From Scandinavium sp036495715 (GTDB lineage Bacteria; Pseudomonadota; Gammaproteobacteria; Enterobacterales; Enterobacteriaceae), in the NCBI GenBank assembly GCA_036495715.1, contig DASXML010000083.1:54378-118377 (forward strand): a stretch of 64,000 bases of DNA. The letters run 5' to 3'. The notes beneath the pieces are model-generated. The model saw nothing but the letters and a program-made list of their open reading frames with translations, made no database searches and was not told the DNA's origin. The position numbers and the translations under genes were made by a program. Shown in pieces: positions 1 to 7,858 of the stretch; within the stretch, counting starts at the first letter, position 1; each line of letters begins with the position of its first letter.

Positions 1-2
1 TC

Positions 3-146
3 TTCTTCCCGGGCCTTGATAAACCGTGGCCGCATACGCATCAGTGTATGCGAATGAACTATGTCCCTGAGCCTGAGAAAATCGAAGCGGGGGTCAAAAT
101 TTTGGCCGAGGAAATAGAAAAAGCCTGGCTTGAAAGCGGTTGTTAA
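3..146 (+). CDS. avtA: Valine--pyruvate aminotransferase, C-terminal end (partial)
   Basis: Only the last 47 codons are in the window; the gene begins upstream of base 1. The reading frame that starts at base 3 gives a C-terminus containing PHTHQCMRMNYVPEPEKI, which matches my memory of the end of AvtA, the PLP-dependent enzyme that interconverts valine and pyruvate with 2-oxoisovalerate and alanine. AvtA normally ends within a few residues of this point, so the C-terminus looks complete. A good intrinsic terminator begins 7 bases after the stop, so it is the last gene of its transcript. The placement agrees with the E. coli order, where avtA lies to the left of aldB. Confidence 0.85.
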   Translation, partial: FFPGLDKPWPHTHQCMRMNYVPEPEKIEAGVKILAEEIEKAWLESGC

Positions 147-153
147 ACAGTAA

Positions 154-183
154 GGGCTCTGAAATTGCAGGGCCCAATTTTTC
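154..183 (+). terminator. Rho-independent terminator after avtA
   Basis: GGGCTCTG (154-161) pairs with CAGGGCCC (168-175), an 8-bp stem with one G-T pair and a 6-base loop, followed by AATTTTT. It sits just after the avtA stop codon. The rest of 184-501 is AT-rich and without genes; it presumably holds the promoter of the next gene, but I see no site I can name. Confidence 0.75.
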
Positions 184-501
184 CGTGATCGCCATCATTA
201 ATTAATGATATATCCTTCCAAAATCGTTAAAACTTTCGCATTAGGATTCATCCTAAATAATGAATGCAATTAACCTGCGCTTTATTTTAAATTCCATAAT
301 GTAGCCCAACTTAAATATCATCATCCGCATAACGCCTTGTTTTATCTATTCTATGAATAAATACCTTATTTCCCCTCCAAAGCTATAAATAAAAGTCATC
401 GTGAAAAGGGTTAACTCTGCCTCACCAGCCAGCGCAGGCCGTTATTTTCCACATACACTGATCAATACGCCGCCCGGCGTTTTATTTAGTGGAGTATTGT
501 T

Positions 502-1740
502 ATGGCCTCGAATAACGTTAGCCACTTAAGCGTTATCGCAGTGGCGGTACTGCTCGCGTTTTCTCTTTCTGCCTGCAGCGGCAGCGGCGGCGGTTCGCAT
601 TCAACCGCTAAAAATAATCCAACCACCGGCAGCAGCGGATCGGGTTCCGACGACGGCAGCGGTGGAGGCTCAACGGCCAATAACGGCAGCGGAGGCTCTG
701 GCAGTGGAGGAACCGGCACCGGAAGCGACGGCACAGGGACAGGCAGTGGAGGAACCGGCTCCGGTAGTGGCGGTACGGGGACCGGCGGCGGAGGTACAGG
801 CACTGGCGGTGGTAGTGGTGGTACAGGAACGGGTGGCAGCGGTTCTGGCACCTCAACGGCAGCACTGAATAATGTACTCAGCGATACCGGCAAAACGGTC
901 ACTGCAGTGGGAACAACCGTCGACGGACTGGGCAGCCAGCTTCCAACCGATAACCCAGTGACTTCAACGGTCTCCACGACGGTGAGTGGCGTGGGCGGTG
1001 CGGTTTCAACCGTCGGAACCGGCGTCACAACAGGGATCGGCGATCCAACTAACGCGAACGGCCTTGGCACCACCACCAAAGGCGTAACGACGACCGTCAC
1101 GTCACTCGGTAACACCGTTTCCACCGTCGGCACCGACCTGGCGACCACCACATCCGGAACACCGCTTGGCGGCGTGACCGGGGTGGCGGGCAACGTGGTT
1201 AACAGCACCGGGCAACTGGTGAGCAACACCGGTACCGGCCTGACCAATGTGGTCGATAGCCAGGGCGTGACGAAAGTCACCACCGATGCCACCACGACAG
1301 TGGATAAAACCCTCGGCGGCGTGCAGGGCCTGACGCAGCAAGTGGGCACCACCACCGGACTGGGCACACCGGTTAACGGTTTGCTGACGGATGTCGGCAC
1401 GACGGTCACCAAAGTGGGCACCGACGTTGGCGGTAGCAACGCGGGTCTGAACGGCGTAGGGCAAGTGGTGCAAAATGTGGGTCAAACCGTCACCGACACC
1501 GGTGGTCTGGTGAAACCGACGACGACATCAGCTAACGGCAGCGGGAATGTCTCCGCGAATGCCACGGTGAATGCCAATAACAACGGACTGGCGGCGACCG
1601 TCGACACTACGGTTAACAGCCTGACCGCTGGCGTCACCGCCAATGCCGGTACAACGTCCAGTCAGAGCAGCGCCAACACCAATCCGCTCGGCGGGCTGAA
1701 TACGCTTGTCAGTGGGATCCTGAAACCAAAACAACAGTAA
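502..1740 (+). CDS. Gly/Ser/Thr-rich repetitive (collagen-like) outer-membrane lipoprotein
   Basis: 412 residues. The N-terminus is a lipoprotein signal peptide: hydrophobic residues 9-22, then lipobox L22-S-A-C25. Residue 26 is Ser rather than Asp, which predicts sorting to the outer membrane. Residues 26-120 are a low-complexity Gly/Ser/Thr linker (repeats such as GSGGTGTGS). From about 121 to 345 the protein carries degenerate Val/Thr/Gly repeats of the form TTVxxVGTxV, the kind often annotated as collagen-like; true collagen Gly-X-Y periodicity is weak. It has almost no charged or aromatic residues. A Shine-Dalgarno GTGGAG (489-494) supports this start. The next gene, on the same strand, encodes a TpsB-type transporter, so this may be its substrate or accessory partner. 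No TPS secretion domain is visible. Function unknown; a surface adhesin or matrix role is inference. Confidence 0.75.
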   Translation: MASNNVSHLSVIAVAVLLAFSLSACSGSGGGSHSTAKNNPTTGSSGSGSDDGSGGGSTANNGSGGSGSGGTGTGSDGTGTGSGGTGSGSGGTGTGGGGTGTGGGSGGTGTGGSGSGTSTAALNNVLSDTGKTVTAVGTTVDGLGSQLPTDNPVTSTVSTTVSGVGGAVSTVGTGVTTGIGDPTNANGLGTTTKGVTTTVTSLGNTVSTVGTDLATTTSGTPLGGVTGVAGNVVNSTGQLVSNTGTGLTNVVDSQGVTKVTTDATTTVDKTLGGVQGLTQQVGTTTGLGTPVNGLLTDVGTTVTKVGTDVGGSNAGLNGVGQVVQNVGQTVTDTGGLVKPTTTSANGSGNVSANATVNANNNGLAATVDTTVNSLTAGVTANAGTTSSQSSANTNPLGGLNTLVSGILKPKQQ

Positions 1741-1752
1741 CACATGACCTTT

Positions 1753-1778
1753 TGCGCCCCCGGTAAGGGGGCGCATTT
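1753..1778 (+). terminator. Strong hairpin between lipoprotein gene and TpsB gene
   Basis: TGCGCCCCC (1753-1761) pairs perfectly with GGGGGCGCA (1767-1775) around a GGTAA loop, followed only by TTTCA. The T run is short, so it may act as a partial terminator or mRNA stabiliser. That would make the lipoprotein more abundant than the transporter. Confidence 0.55.
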
Positions 1779-1827
1779 CACAGCAGTGACGACCCGCGCA
1801 AACGGGGCTAAGAACAGGGATTGCACA

Positions 1828-3543
1828 ATGAAAAAGCAACTTTACTCTGCGCTGCCTGGGCTGCTTCTGCTGAGCCTCGCGCGCGCTGACACGCTACCCG
1901 CACTCATCGATCCCACTAACCCGGCGAAAGCCTCACGCGACATTGCGCCACCCGCAACGCCGGCTCCTGAGCCCAAAGTCACGCTGCAAAAACGGGAGCC
2001 AAAACTGACGCCGGACACGCCGATTCAGGTCAATCACATCCAGTTTATTGGCGGCACACGCTATCCACTGAAAGATCTGTTGCAGCCCTTTCGGCCTTAC
2101 GCGCAAAAAACAGTGCCGCTGAAAACGCTGATTGCTCTGGTGAACGACATTACCGCCCGCTACAAAGCCGATGGTTACCCGCTTTCCTACGCATTTTTGC
2201 CGGATAACAACTTTCACAACGGCACTGTCCGCATCGTGCTGGTTGAGGGTTACGTCGCCCATAGCGACATCAAGAGTAATAACCCCAACGTTGCTATTCG
2301 CCTGCAACGGTTAGCCGAAAAAATCATGGCGGAGAAACCGCTGACGCAGGATACCTTTGACCGCTACAGCCAGTTAATGACCCGCACGCCCGATGTGCCC
2401 GTCGATGCCAGCGCACAGTTGCCGAAAAATATTTACGGCGCGGCAGCGATGCAAATCACCGGTATGCAGCCGCATATCTGGGATATCTCTTCCACGCTGG
2501 ACACCCGCAAAGGACAAAACCTGGCGCTGGTGAACGGTACGCTGAGCAATCTGACCCGCTATGGCGATCAGCTTGGCGTCGCCACGCTTATTCCGCTCGA
2601 TAAAGACACACGCAAAACGTATCTCGGTCTGAACTGGCAGCAATTTCTCAATGACGAAGGGCTGACCATGCAGCTCAAGGGCAGCTATTACCGTGAAAAT
2701 CCGCAGGACTTCACCCCGCTGCTGTATTTGCCGAATGGCATCGCTATCAACGCGAAACAGAAATCGACGCAGTACAACGGCGGCGTGAATTTTGGCTATC
2801 CGCTTATTCTCACCGGCAAAGAGCAGCTCAATCTCACGGGGGGGATGGATTACACCGATAAACGCGACGATTACGATCTTCAAGCGCGATTGGCCGGGCA
2901 AAAATACACGCTGGATTCACAGCATCAGCACGTGCGTTATCCGGCGCTGGAGTTTGGCATAAATGGCCTGCGCGCCTTTACGACGACCAGCATCGGCGGC
3001 GGTCTGACACTGCGACAGGGCATCGACGGTTTAGGTGCAGATGCAGCACCCGCACAAAACACCGATCTCAATTTCACGCTGTGGAAAAGCAACCTGAATG
3101 CGGCGTGGATGATGAGCGAGAAGTGGAAGTTATCGACAGCGTGGGAAGGCGATTGGTCAAACAATGATTTACCGGAGCCTGAACGGGTGAGTTTTGGCGC
3201 ACAGCATTTCGGGCGCGGCTATCAGGACAGCGAGGCGAGCGGCGATTATGGCTACGGCGGACAGGTCGAATTGCGCTATTTGCATATGCGAAAAGAGAGC
3301 ACCTGGCTTGCAACCGTACAACCGTACGTGCTGGCAGACACCGCGCAAACCTGGTTTAACCAGCCGGGCCTGCGCCATCAGCGCCTGGGGTCTATCGCCA
3401 CCGGGATCATGGTGGGCGATAACCGTCACTACAGCGTCAGCGTCGAAGCGGCAAAACCGGTGGGCGACGTGCCGACCGACAACAACAGCCGCGACTGGCG
3501 TTACAGCCTGACGTTAACGTGGAATTTCAATAATCTGCATTAA
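1828..3543 (+). CDS. TpsB-type two-partner secretion transporter (ShlB/FhaC/HecB family)
   Basis: 571 residues from the ATG at 1828, chosen over an in-frame ATG at 1744 because the later start gives a clean Sec signal peptide (MKKQLY then LPGLLLLSLA, cleavage near residue 20) and has ACAGGGA at a suitable distance. A Pro-rich linker follows (about 21-55), then a POTRA-like segment (about 60-140, containing IQFIGGTRYPLKDLL) and a long C-terminal region with alternating beta-strand pattern that ends in aromatic-type strand WRYSLTLTWNFNNLH, typical of a 16-stranded barrel of the Omp85/TpsB superfamily. Family members export a large beta-helical TpsA partner across the outer membrane. Here the only neighbour is the small repetitive lipoprotein upstream, so the cargo is unclear. 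Length is normal for TpsB (about 550-590). Confidence 0.85.
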   Translation: MKKQLYSALPGLLLLSLARADTLPALIDPTNPAKASRDIAPPATPAPEPKVTLQKREPKLTPDTPIQVNHIQFIGGTRYPLKDLLQPFRPYAQKTVPLKTLIALVNDITARYKADGYPLSYAFLPDNNFHNGTVRIVLVEGYVAHSDIKSNNPNVAIRLQRLAEKIMAEKPLTQDTFDRYSQLMTRTPDVPVDASAQLPKNIYGAAAMQITGMQPHIWDISSTLDTRKGQNLALVNGTLSNLTRYGDQLGVATLIPLDKDTRKTYLGLNWQQFLNDEGLTMQLKGSYYRENPQDFTPLLYLPNGIAINAKQKSTQYNGGVNFGYPLILTGKEQLNLTGGMDYTDKRDDYDLQARLAGQKYTLDSQHQHVRYPALEFGINGLRAFTTTSIGGGLTLRQGIDGLGADAAPAQNTDLNFTLWKSNLNAAWMMSEKWKLSTAWEGDWSNNDLPEPERVSFGAQHFGRGYQDSEASGDYGYGGQVELRYLHMRKESTWLATVQPYVLADTAQTWFNQPGLRHQRLGSIATGIMVGDNRHYSVSVEAAKPVGDVPTDNNSRDWRYSLTLTWNFNNLH

Positions 3544-3582
3544 TCCGCTCCTCTGCAAAACAGAGGAGCGCAATGCGAAAAG

Positions 3583-5514
3583 TCAGAACGTGGTCCAGTT
3601 ATCTGGCTCGCTGTCACTTTTTGCTTTCTGTTTTGCCGGATTCGCTACCTGGCTGGCCGTGTTACGACGCGATTTCGCCATCGGTTCGTCAGAAATACGG
3701 AAAACGGAAACCGCCTCTTCCAGTTTCAGGGCCTGCTCTTCAAGGCTGCTGGCTGCGGAAGACGATTCCACGACCAGCGCGGCGTTCTGCTGCGTGGTGG
3801 TGTCCATCTCGGCCATCGCCTGCGCGATTTGTGAAATGCCACGGCTCTGTTCATCGGTCGCCGACGCAATTTCATTCATGATATCGCGCACCTGCCCAAC
3901 CGAGCTTTCGATATCCACCATCGCGCTTCCCGCCTGTTCAACCAGCTTAAAGCCGGTGTCGACAATGCCAACCGACTCCTTGATCAACGTTTCAATCTCT
4001 TTCGCCGACTGGGCACTGCGCTGGGCAAGATTACGCACTTCGCCCGCCACCACCGCAAAGCCTTTGCCCTGTTCTCCCGCTCGTGCCGCTTCCACGGCGG
4101 CGTTCAACGCCAGAATGTTGGTCTGGAAAGCAATACCGTTAATCACCGTGGTAATTTCAGAAATCCGATGCGCGCTGTTTTGCACGGAGCGCATTGTCTC
4201 CACCACGGCGCGTGACACTTCGCAGCCCTGGCTGGCTTTTTCCGCCGCCTCTTCCGAGAGCGTTCGGGCCTGAGTCGCATTTTCCGCGTTCAGTGCCACG
4301 GTAGACGTGAGCTCTTCCATGCTAGCGGCGGTTTCAACCACCGCCGCAGCCTGTTGCTCGGTGCGTGACGAAAGGTCAATATTGCCCCGTGCAATCTCCG
4401 TTGAAGAGTGCGTAACGTTGGCAACGCCATCGCGGACATCGTGAATGATGTTTTTCAGGTTGCCGTTCATCAGCGCCATCGCCTGCATCAGTTTACCCAG
4501 TTCATCCCGACGCTGACTCTCAATAGAATGGGTTAAGTCACCGTCGGCAATCCGTTGAGCCAGATTCAGCGTTTCGAGTAAGGGGCGCGTAATCGCACGG
4601 GTAATGAAATAAGCGAGCACCACCCCGATAAAAATCCCGAGCGCGGCCACAACCTGCATTGACCACTGCACCTGATGCACGATGTGCTCAATCATCCGCT
4701 CCTGTTGTTCATGGAGCGCATTGATAGAATCTGTCAGTTCATTGGCTCGCGCGAATAATTTATCGGAAACCACGCCCAACTGCGACCAGGCCTGCTGATA
4801 GGGTTCAAGCGCGTCAAGATATTGATTAAATGCCGCCATCGCGGTCACCGTAATGGCACGCTCTTTTTCTGGCAACCAGGACTGCATCGACTGCGCATGA
4901 CTAATGCCCTCTTGCAGCGTCGCCCTCACGGTCGCAAGCGCCGCCGGTGTCGGGTTCAGTTTGTAGTCAGTCAGCCTCGAATCAATATCGTTGAACAGAA
5001 AGGCTAACCCCGCCGCCTGGAATTTTTGATCAATGGACAGGGTATCATCGAGGCCGAGCGCGGCAAGCGTGCGGGAGCTGGCGCAAACAGAAGCCGAATT
5101 AAGCCGCTGTTCTTGTTCGCGCTTTTTTTTCATTGCCAGATTAAACGGCACACGTTCAGCAATGTAACTGCTTACCGCATTCTCCGTACGCAACAGAAGT
5201 TCGCTACCGTCCTCAGACCAGCTGAATTTTTTCAGCTCCTCCAGGACAGCCACCATTTTATCGATGGATTCGGTATTTTTTTTCAGGTACGTCAGATCTC
5301 CCGTGTACTGATAGCTGGTGCGGCTGAGACGGGCATCAAAAAGCTCGTTAATCAACTCAACGTTAATCGATCCTTTAAGGACTTTTTCCTGAATATTTTT
5401 TAAGCCTAAAATACTGGTCAGCAGAATAGCAATCATCATAATGATGATGACCATAAACCCCAGTGTGAGCTTACTGCCGGTTTTGAGATTTAAAAAATAG
5501 GTTGAGATTTTCAT
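3583..5514 (-). CDS. Methyl-accepting chemotaxis protein with large periplasmic domain
   Basis: 643 residues, starting at the ATG at 5514 (MKISTYFLNLK) with AGGTGA seven bases upstream; an in-frame start 34 codons earlier would add an unusual N-terminus. TM1 spans about 19-38, the periplasmic sensor 39-285, TM2 286-304, and HAMP about 305-357. The conserved signalling tip lies at about 457-490 (FQTNILALNAAVEAARAGEQ), and the protein ends in the pentapeptide NWTTF, the NWxxF tether for CheR/CheB. The sensor region is about 245 residues, much longer than the roughly 155 of Tar/Tsr, and is helical in character, so a helical bimodular (HBM-like) ligand domain is possible. The ligand cannot be read from sequence. 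It is convergent with the TpsB gene and lies next to a winged-helix gene on the same strand. Confidence 0.93.
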   Translation of the reverse strand: MKISTYFLNLKTGSKLTLGFMVIIIMMIAILLTSILGLKNIQEKVLKGSINVELINELFDARLSRTSYQYTGDLTYLKKNTESIDKMVAVLEELKKFSWSEDGSELLLRTENAVSSYIAERVPFNLAMKKKREQEQRLNSASVCASSRTLAALGLDDTLSIDQKFQAAGLAFLFNDIDSRLTDYKLNPTPAALATVRATLQEGISHAQSMQSWLPEKERAITVTAMAAFNQYLDALEPYQQAWSQLGVVSDKLFARANELTDSINALHEQQERMIEHIVHQVQWSMQVVAALGIFIGVVLAYFITRAITRPLLETLNLAQRIADGDLTHSIESQRRDELGKLMQAMALMNGNLKNIIHDVRDGVANVTHSSTEIARGNIDLSSRTEQQAAAVVETAASMEELTSTVALNAENATQARTLSEEAAEKASQGCEVSRAVVETMRSVQNSAHRISEITTVINGIAFQTNILALNAAVEAARAGEQGKGFAVVAGEVRNLAQRSAQSAKEIETLIKESVGIVDTGFKLVEQAGSAMVDIESSVGQVRDIMNEIASATDEQSRGISQIAQAMAEMDTTTQQNAALVVESSSAASSLEEQALKLEEAVSVFRISDEPMAKSRRNTASQVANPAKQKAKSDSEPDNWTTF

Positions 5515-5711
5515 AGAATCACCTGATTCAGTTTTTTTAAACAGACTCGACCCACAGAGATAATGTGAGTTGCGATGTGCCAATTCCTTGGCTTTTTTCG
5601 AAAACCAAAACAACAAAAAAAGAATAAAAAAATTCCCCGGATAGGGCCTACCCAGGGAAAAGCGTGCAGGAAGACATCACTCTCCCAACGCAATCTCTCA
5701 ATTTATTTCAC

Positions 5712-6113
5712 TTAAATCGCCGATTCGTTTTCTTTATAGTAAACAGGGCGAATCGTGTCGTCGGTTATACGATAACCGTCGTTTCGGGTATTACTGATAA
5801 AATCGACAGGTAAGCCGAGCATTTCCAGTTTTTTATTCAGGTTATGCAATACCTGCCATAAGCGCTGGGAAGAACAACTTAAATCATTTTCTTCCCACAC
5901 TTTTCTAATTAATTCGTCTTTACTGACCGCCCGATCGCGGGCATGGATCATTAAGTAAAGAAACAGTTCAAGCATGGTTTTATTTAAACCAATGGTCACA
6001 AATACAATACTTTTATCAGCATGTCGTGACGGCAAGCGATACAACCTTTGATTATCAATATCAAAGTGGATCTCTTTCCCAATAAGGAAACCATGTAACT
6101 GATAGTCCATCAT
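5712..6113 (-). CDS. Free-standing winged-helix DNA-binding protein (CadC/ToxR type)
   Basis: 133 residues. The whole protein resembles the N-terminal DNA-binding domain of CadC/ToxR/PhoB proteins: a beta-strand N-terminus (FLIGKEIHFDIDNQRLYRL), the helix pair around LNKTMLELFLYLMIHA, the segment VSKDELIRKVWEEND, a recognition-helix region (SSQRLWQVLHNLNKKL) and the wing (FISNTRNDGYRI). There is no transmembrane segment or sensor domain, so it would act as a soluble regulator, or it is a truncated relative of CadC. ATG codons at 6113 and 6110 are both possible. It is divergent from the MarT-like gene and shares a 495-bp control region with it. Its targets are unknown; the chemoreceptor, the lipoprotein/TpsB pair and marT/fidL-like genes are candidates by position only. 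Confidence 0.7.
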   Translation of the reverse strand: MMDYQLHGFLIGKEIHFDIDNQRLYRLPSRHADKSIVFVTIGLNKTMLELFLYLMIHARDRAVSKDELIRKVWEENDLSCSSQRLWQVLHNLNKKLEMLGLPVDFISNTRNDGYRITDDTIRPVYYKENESAI

Positions 6114-6328
6114 TACAACCTACAAGACGTTAAAGGCCATCAAGCACCGGCACATCATCTAAACTATTTCATTACAGTTTGTGCGGTCTAATATAAATCA
6201 ATCAAAGAGACTTTCAATATCCGTACGAGCATGAACATTACGCTATCAACAAAAGCGAAAATTCGTATAAAGAGTTAATCAAAATCATACTGACAGCATA
6301 AAATTTCATGCCTATTACCCTAAACAGG

Positions 6329-6344
6329 TTAAGAATGTTCTTAA
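6329..6344. promoter_or_regulatory. Perfect palindrome in the divergent control region
   Basis: TTAAGAATGTTCTTAA is a 7+2+7 perfect inverted repeat lying in the 495-bp gap (6114-6608) between two divergent winged-helix regulator genes. The gap is AT-rich relative to the flanking genes. A dimer-binding operator is a reasonable reading, but no known regulator motif was recognised. Nothing else in the gap could be assigned. Confidence 0.4.
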
Positions 6345-6608
6345 GTTGCGATAAGCTAATAGCTCAACACAAAACAACATATTAACTCTCTATTGCAGGA
6401 ATTTATTCTGCATGCCTCCGCTGTGATACGTGCTCGGCACTATACTATTGAGAACCCCGTATCCTGGTGTGGCGTGGGATTTCAACGAGGCTCATCATAG
6501 GTGATAGACCTCACAAAAGAGGAGTGAAGTTAACTGATCTCTCCTGATTCAGAGTCGCATTGTTAAAATTCATCCTCGTAATCTGCACATTCTGGCGCTG
6601 TAAAAAAC

Positions 6609-7400
6609 ATGAAAACTGTGTACCTTATCAATGAGATAGTTTTATTTAGCCCCGGAAGTTGCAGTCTGATTCATCGGAATAGCTATCCGTCGGGAAAAGT
6701 TACGCTGCACGGACCGGCTTCAGAGTGCCTTCACATTTTGTTGAATCACGCGCAGCAGCCCGTCACCCAAAAGATGCTTTTCGAGCAGGTCTGGGAGCGA
6801 AAGGGCGTGGTTGTTTCGACCAACACGCTGTACCAAAGCATTGCGTCAATTCGCAAGGGCCTGAAAGCGGTGGGGCTGGAAGAGGATATTATCCGCACGC
6901 TGCCGAAACAGGGTTTTCAGTGCAACGCCACGGTTCAAAGCGGGCAACTGGATGAATTTATTAGCCAGCCCGTGGCACCGATTACGACAGATTTGCCCCC
7001 CGTCATAGCACCGACAGCGGCAGCACCGAATAGCTTTTCGCGGCATAAATTGGGTTATGCGGTCATGCTGAGTGGCCTTATCACGGTCGCAATGATAGGA
7101 AGCCTTTTTTATTGGCTAAACCGGTCCTCGCTGCCGCTTATGCCTGAATATTTTCCTGCAGGCAAAATTGAAAAATGCACGCTGTACTCCTCGTGGTCAG
7201 GACAGGAATACAGTCAGGCTGTCTTCAATGAATTACGCCTACGACATCCCATAGACTGCACACTAAAACATACGGCCTACCTCACCATAAATCGTCTGCA
7301 ATATGGTTCTACATTGATAATTTGCCATCAGCCACTTGAACAAGAAGGCGTGATCTGTCGAGCCATCATATTTAAGGATGAAGAAGATGAAAATAAATAA
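6609..7400 (+). CDS. MarT/YqeI-like membrane-bound ToxR-family transcriptional regulator
   Basis: 263 residues. Residues 1-105 form a winged-helix OmpR/PhoB-type DNA-binding domain (FEQVWERKGVVVSTNTLYQ at about 58-76, wing RTLPKQGFQCN). A Pro/Thr-rich linker (about 115-148), a single transmembrane helix (about 149-170) and a short periplasmic domain with Cys190 follow. This is the architecture of CadC, ToxR, Salmonella MarT and E. coli YqeI. The gene overlaps a FidL-like gene by 14 bases, reproducing the marT-fidL arrangement of Salmonella SPI-3, where MarT activates the surface adhesin MisL. By analogy, it may control a nearby surface protein gene; this is inference. The Shine-Dalgarno is weak. 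Confidence 0.8.
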   Translation: MKTVYLINEIVLFSPGSCSLIHRNSYPSGKVTLHGPASECLHILLNHAQQPVTQKMLFEQVWERKGVVVSTNTLYQSIASIRKGLKAVGLEEDIIRTLPKQGFQCNATVQSGQLDEFISQPVAPITTDLPPVIAPTAAAPNSFSRHKLGYAVMLSGLITVAMIGSLFYWLNRSSLPLMPEYFPAGKIEKCTLYSSWSGQEYSQAVFNELRLRHPIDCTLKHTAYLTINRLQYGSTLIICHQPLEQEGVICRAIIFKDEEDENK

Positions 7401-7854
7401 GCGCCTTTGGCTTTTCCTCATCCCGTTCGTCACTGGAATACTGTGTATTGCTTATGCACAATGGGCCACATGGAAAGAAACGCATTTCGCCTGTGATAGC
7501 CAACTGACAATGATCGATGCTCTTGGCAATGACGATATTATTATGCACTTCCGTTTTGACGGTAAAAACGGGCAAATCGAAACCAGAGGGAAATATATGC
7601 CGTTAAAAGGGCAGGTGCTCCAAACCAGTAATAAAGTTAACTTTACTTTCTGGCGCGAGGGCGATTCATTGGTGATGGTATCAAATGACACGAATCGGCT
7701 GCCTAAAACATCGCCTCCTGCGTTTGCTCACACGCCTGATTTCTTTAGCTCGCGCGAACGTGGGATCCGCCTGCAAGTCATCCGTAAAAATAAGTCAGGC
7801 TATCTTTTTCTTTATGACGGTACACCCGCGTTCTATTGTTCAATAACCGGCTGA
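7387..7854 (+). CDS. FidL/YqeJ-like membrane protein
   Basis: 155 residues from the ATG at 7387, which has AAGGA at an 8-base spacing; an alternative ATG at 7378 overlaps that Shine-Dalgarno. A single N-terminal transmembrane helix (about 7-25) is followed by a periplasmic domain rich in beta strand (DDIIMHFRFDGKNGQIETRG) with two Cys residues, one just after the membrane segment and one four residues before the C-terminus. Small proteins of this type are encoded next to ToxR-family regulators (FidL with MarT, YqeJ with YqeI; compare ToxS with ToxR). A role in stabilising or tuning the periplasmic side of the regulator is therefore likely but inferred. Translational coupling through the 14-base overlap with the upstream gene fits a two-component membrane complex. 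Confidence 0.72.
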   Translation: MKINKRLWLFLIPFVTGILCIAYAQWATWKETHFACDSQLTMIDALGNDDIIMHFRFDGKNGQIETRGKYMPLKGQVLQTSNKVNFTFWREGDSLVMVSNDTNRLPKTSPPAFAHTPDFFSSRERGIRLQVIRKNKSGYLFLYDGTPAFYCSITG

Positions 7855-7858
7855 ATAG

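Noticed and set aside
486..1439. A 317-residue Pro/Val-rich frame on the minus strand
   Set aside because: It is the antisense of the Gly/Thr-rich lipoprotein repeats (GGX/ACX codons read as Pro/Val in reverse). It has no Shine-Dalgarno, and the plus-strand frame has a clear lipoprotein signal.
1828..3543. The TpsB gene as part of a contact-dependent inhibition (CdiBAI) locus
   Set aside because: There is no cdiA or immunity gene nearby; the next gene on the right is a convergent chemoreceptor.
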